Positions 63,151 through 64,000 of a stretch of 64,000 nucleotides of DNA are shown in pieces. Position 1 is the stretch's first letter, and each line of letters starts with the position of its first letter. The stretch covers positions 372,001-436,000 of the forward strand of contig CAWAVG010000002.1 in the NCBI GenBank assembly GCA_963785425.1, read 5' to 3'. Both the position numbers and the translations under genes were made by a program. Source of the stretch: RYN-133 sp963785425 (lineage in GTDB: Bacteria; Actinomycetota; Actinomycetes; Mycobacteriales; Jatrophihabitantaceae). The notes below the pieces were generated by a model. The model had not been told where the DNA came from. It saw only the letters and a program-made list of their open reading frames with translations, and made no database searches.

Positions 63151-63490
63151 GGTCTCGGGCCATCCCTCGCAAGTAGTTGTCGCGTCCGCGTACCCAACAC
63201 TCAAGGTTACGCGCCGGTCACATCGTCAGCATGCCCAGCGCGCCGGGTGTGGGACACGAAACGCCGCAGAAACTGGCCCGCCCATTACAGATCCCGACCG
63301 AGGAGGTGACCACTCGCGAAACGTGGGTTGGTGAAGAGTCAAGGCGCAGCGAGGAGTGAGTACCGCGGGACGCGAGTGGCGCTTTCCGGTCCGGTCGGAA
63401 CGAAGTTCCGAACCGTGGAGTCCGTGCTGGTAGCTGCGGGTCGCGCTGGAAGGTGCGCTTGCGCTGCAAGCGCATGCTTCAGCCCGGTGG
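63151..63490. other. Gene-free region upstream of kgd
   Basis: 340 bases between the kgd start and the end of the HNH gene. It should hold the kgd promoter, but I find no convincing -35/-10 pair. It contains two hairpins near its right end: GGTCGGAAC-GAA-GTTCCGAACC (63393-63414, one bulge) and the stronger one at 63454-63474. Confidence 0.6.
63454..63474 (-). terminator. Terminator after the DUF222-HNH gene
   Basis: A perfect nine-base inverted repeat, TGCGCTTGC and GCAAGCGCA, around the loop GCT, 17 bases beyond the HNH stop on the minus strand. Confidence 0.7.
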
Positions 63491-64000
63491 TCACGTGGGT
63501 GAGTCGTGGAGCCGGTTGCGTCTGGGTCGTTGTTCGGGGTCGACCCAGCGTGGTGGGATCCAGTGGGGTCGGCCGTTGTGGATGATCGATTTCCAGCCCA
63601 TGCGTTCGAAGGTGGCGTGGTTGGCGGTGCACGCGAGGGCGCCGTCGTCGACTCGGGTTCGTCGGGTGATGGCGTAATCGGTGACGTGGTGGGCTTGTGT
63701 CCACGCGATGGGTGCATCGCAGCCCCAGTAGGAGCAGCCTTTGTCGCGGGCGAACATGGCGAGGCGCTGTTGCTCGGTGAACAACCTTTGCTTGTCGGAA
63801 TACGCCGCGATCCCTTTCGTCTTCGACAGCAGCACCAGGATCGCGCGGGCTTCGGGTTCGAGCCATTGCTTGGCGACCTCGTCGGGGATCGCGTAGCCGT
63901 GGGCGGTCTGGACGATGCCTTGGCCGGTGGCAAACGCGTCGAGCTCGGCGTGCAGGACCAGGGTGGTGGCGCAGCCGTTGGCGGCGGTCGGCAGCTGGCC
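63491..64000 (-). CDS. DUF222/HNH endonuclease domain protein, C-terminal part (5' truncated by window)
   Basis: The minus-strand frame is open from base 64000 to the stop at 63491, giving the last 169 residues. AKQWLEPEARAILVLLSKTK ends the DUF222 part. The HNH domain reads FARDKGCSYWGCDAP, then AHHVTDYAITRRTRVDDGAL and CTANHATFERMGW, with two zinc-knuckle Cys and the HH and N-H pairs. These proteins occur in many copies in actinobacteria, often with REP13E12-like elements. Activity is not established. Confidence 0.88.
   Translation of the reverse strand, partial: GQLPTAANGCATTLVLHAELDAFATGQGIVQTAHGYAIPDEVAKQWLEPEARAILVLLSKTKGIAAYSDKQRLFTEQQRLAMFARDKGCSYWGCDAPIAWTQAHHVTDYAITRRTRVDDGALACTANHATFERMGWKSIIHNGRPHWIPPRWVDPEQRPRRNRLHDSPT

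Noticed and set aside
1..64000. tRNA or rRNA genes, CRISPR arrays, insertion sequences or prophage
   Set aside because: I saw no cloverleaf-type T-loop sequences in the gaps, no spaced direct repeats of CRISPR type, and no transposase, integrase or phage structural gene. The DUF222-HNH gene alone is not evidence of a mobile element.

Overview
The window is high-GC DNA with dense gene packing, many GTG starts and many 1-4 base start/stop overlaps. The gene content points to an actinobacterium (class Actinomycetes): a WhiB1-type Fe-S protein, a SigR/RsrA pair, a SigF/RsbW-type pair, PdtaS, nickel superoxide dismutase with its maturation peptidase, a fused 2-oxoglutarate decarboxylase (Kgd), DUF6104 and a DUF222-HNH protein. 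The set rsgA, aroA, SRAP peptidase, sigR, rsrA, pdtaS, whiB1 and a phosphoglycerate-mutase-like gene recalls the Rv3214-Rv3228 neighbourhood of Mycobacterium tuberculosis, but with many insertions. I cannot name the species. I see no tRNA, rRNA, CRISPR array or insertion sequence.

Layout. 1-2.5 kb: end of a CO-dehydrogenase-type accessory cluster (MoxR/CoxD, VWA/CoxE, XdhC/CoxI). 2.6-6 kb: EthD-like protein, rsgA, aroA, SRAP peptidase. 6-11.5 kb: LacI regulator and a secreted GH92 glycosidase broken by five single-base frameshifts. 11.5-16.7 kb: hydrolase, acyl-CoA synthetase, KhtT/KhtU-like antiporter, proline-rich membrane protein, YbaK. 16.7-25 kb: SigR/RsrA with a clear autoregulatory promoter, GGDEF-EAL protein, two D-Ala-D-Ala carboxypeptidases, a two-component system and a phospholipase D. 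25-33.4 kb: DUF3311/SSS symporter pair, PdtaS, WhiB1 with a CRP-like box, lipid kinase, SigF/anti-sigma, SodN/SodX. 33.5-38.3 kb: S53 peptidase, malic enzyme, MocR regulator and YczE-like membrane protein.

38.3-58.3 kb is a catabolic island. A TetR regulator (46743-47384) sits among a PotABCD-type ABC transporter, a class III aminotransferase, a Rieske oxygenase, two phytoene-desaturase-like FAD oxidoreductases, an NDP-forming acyl-CoA synthetase and an acyl-CoA dehydrogenase. Three copies of one 16-bp imperfect palindrome lie at its three divergent or leading promoters, which makes it look like one TetR regulon. Next to it, an IclR gene heads an operon with a CaiB-type CoA transferase and a citrate-synthase-fold lyase. 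Divergent from that are LigB/LigA extradiol dioxygenase subunits, a DoxX protein and an amidohydrolase. 58.3-64 kb: DUF1206, DUF6104, kgd and the end of a DUF222-HNH gene.

A caution runs through the window: at least eight single-base indels interrupt otherwise pristine reading frames (GH92 five, MocR one, kgd one, a proline-rich membrane protein one). Three more are suspected at gene ends or starts (VWA, DacB-1, malic enzyme). Because one is in the central-metabolism gene kgd and several lie in G/C runs or short repeats, sequencing or assembly error is as likely as true gene decay.
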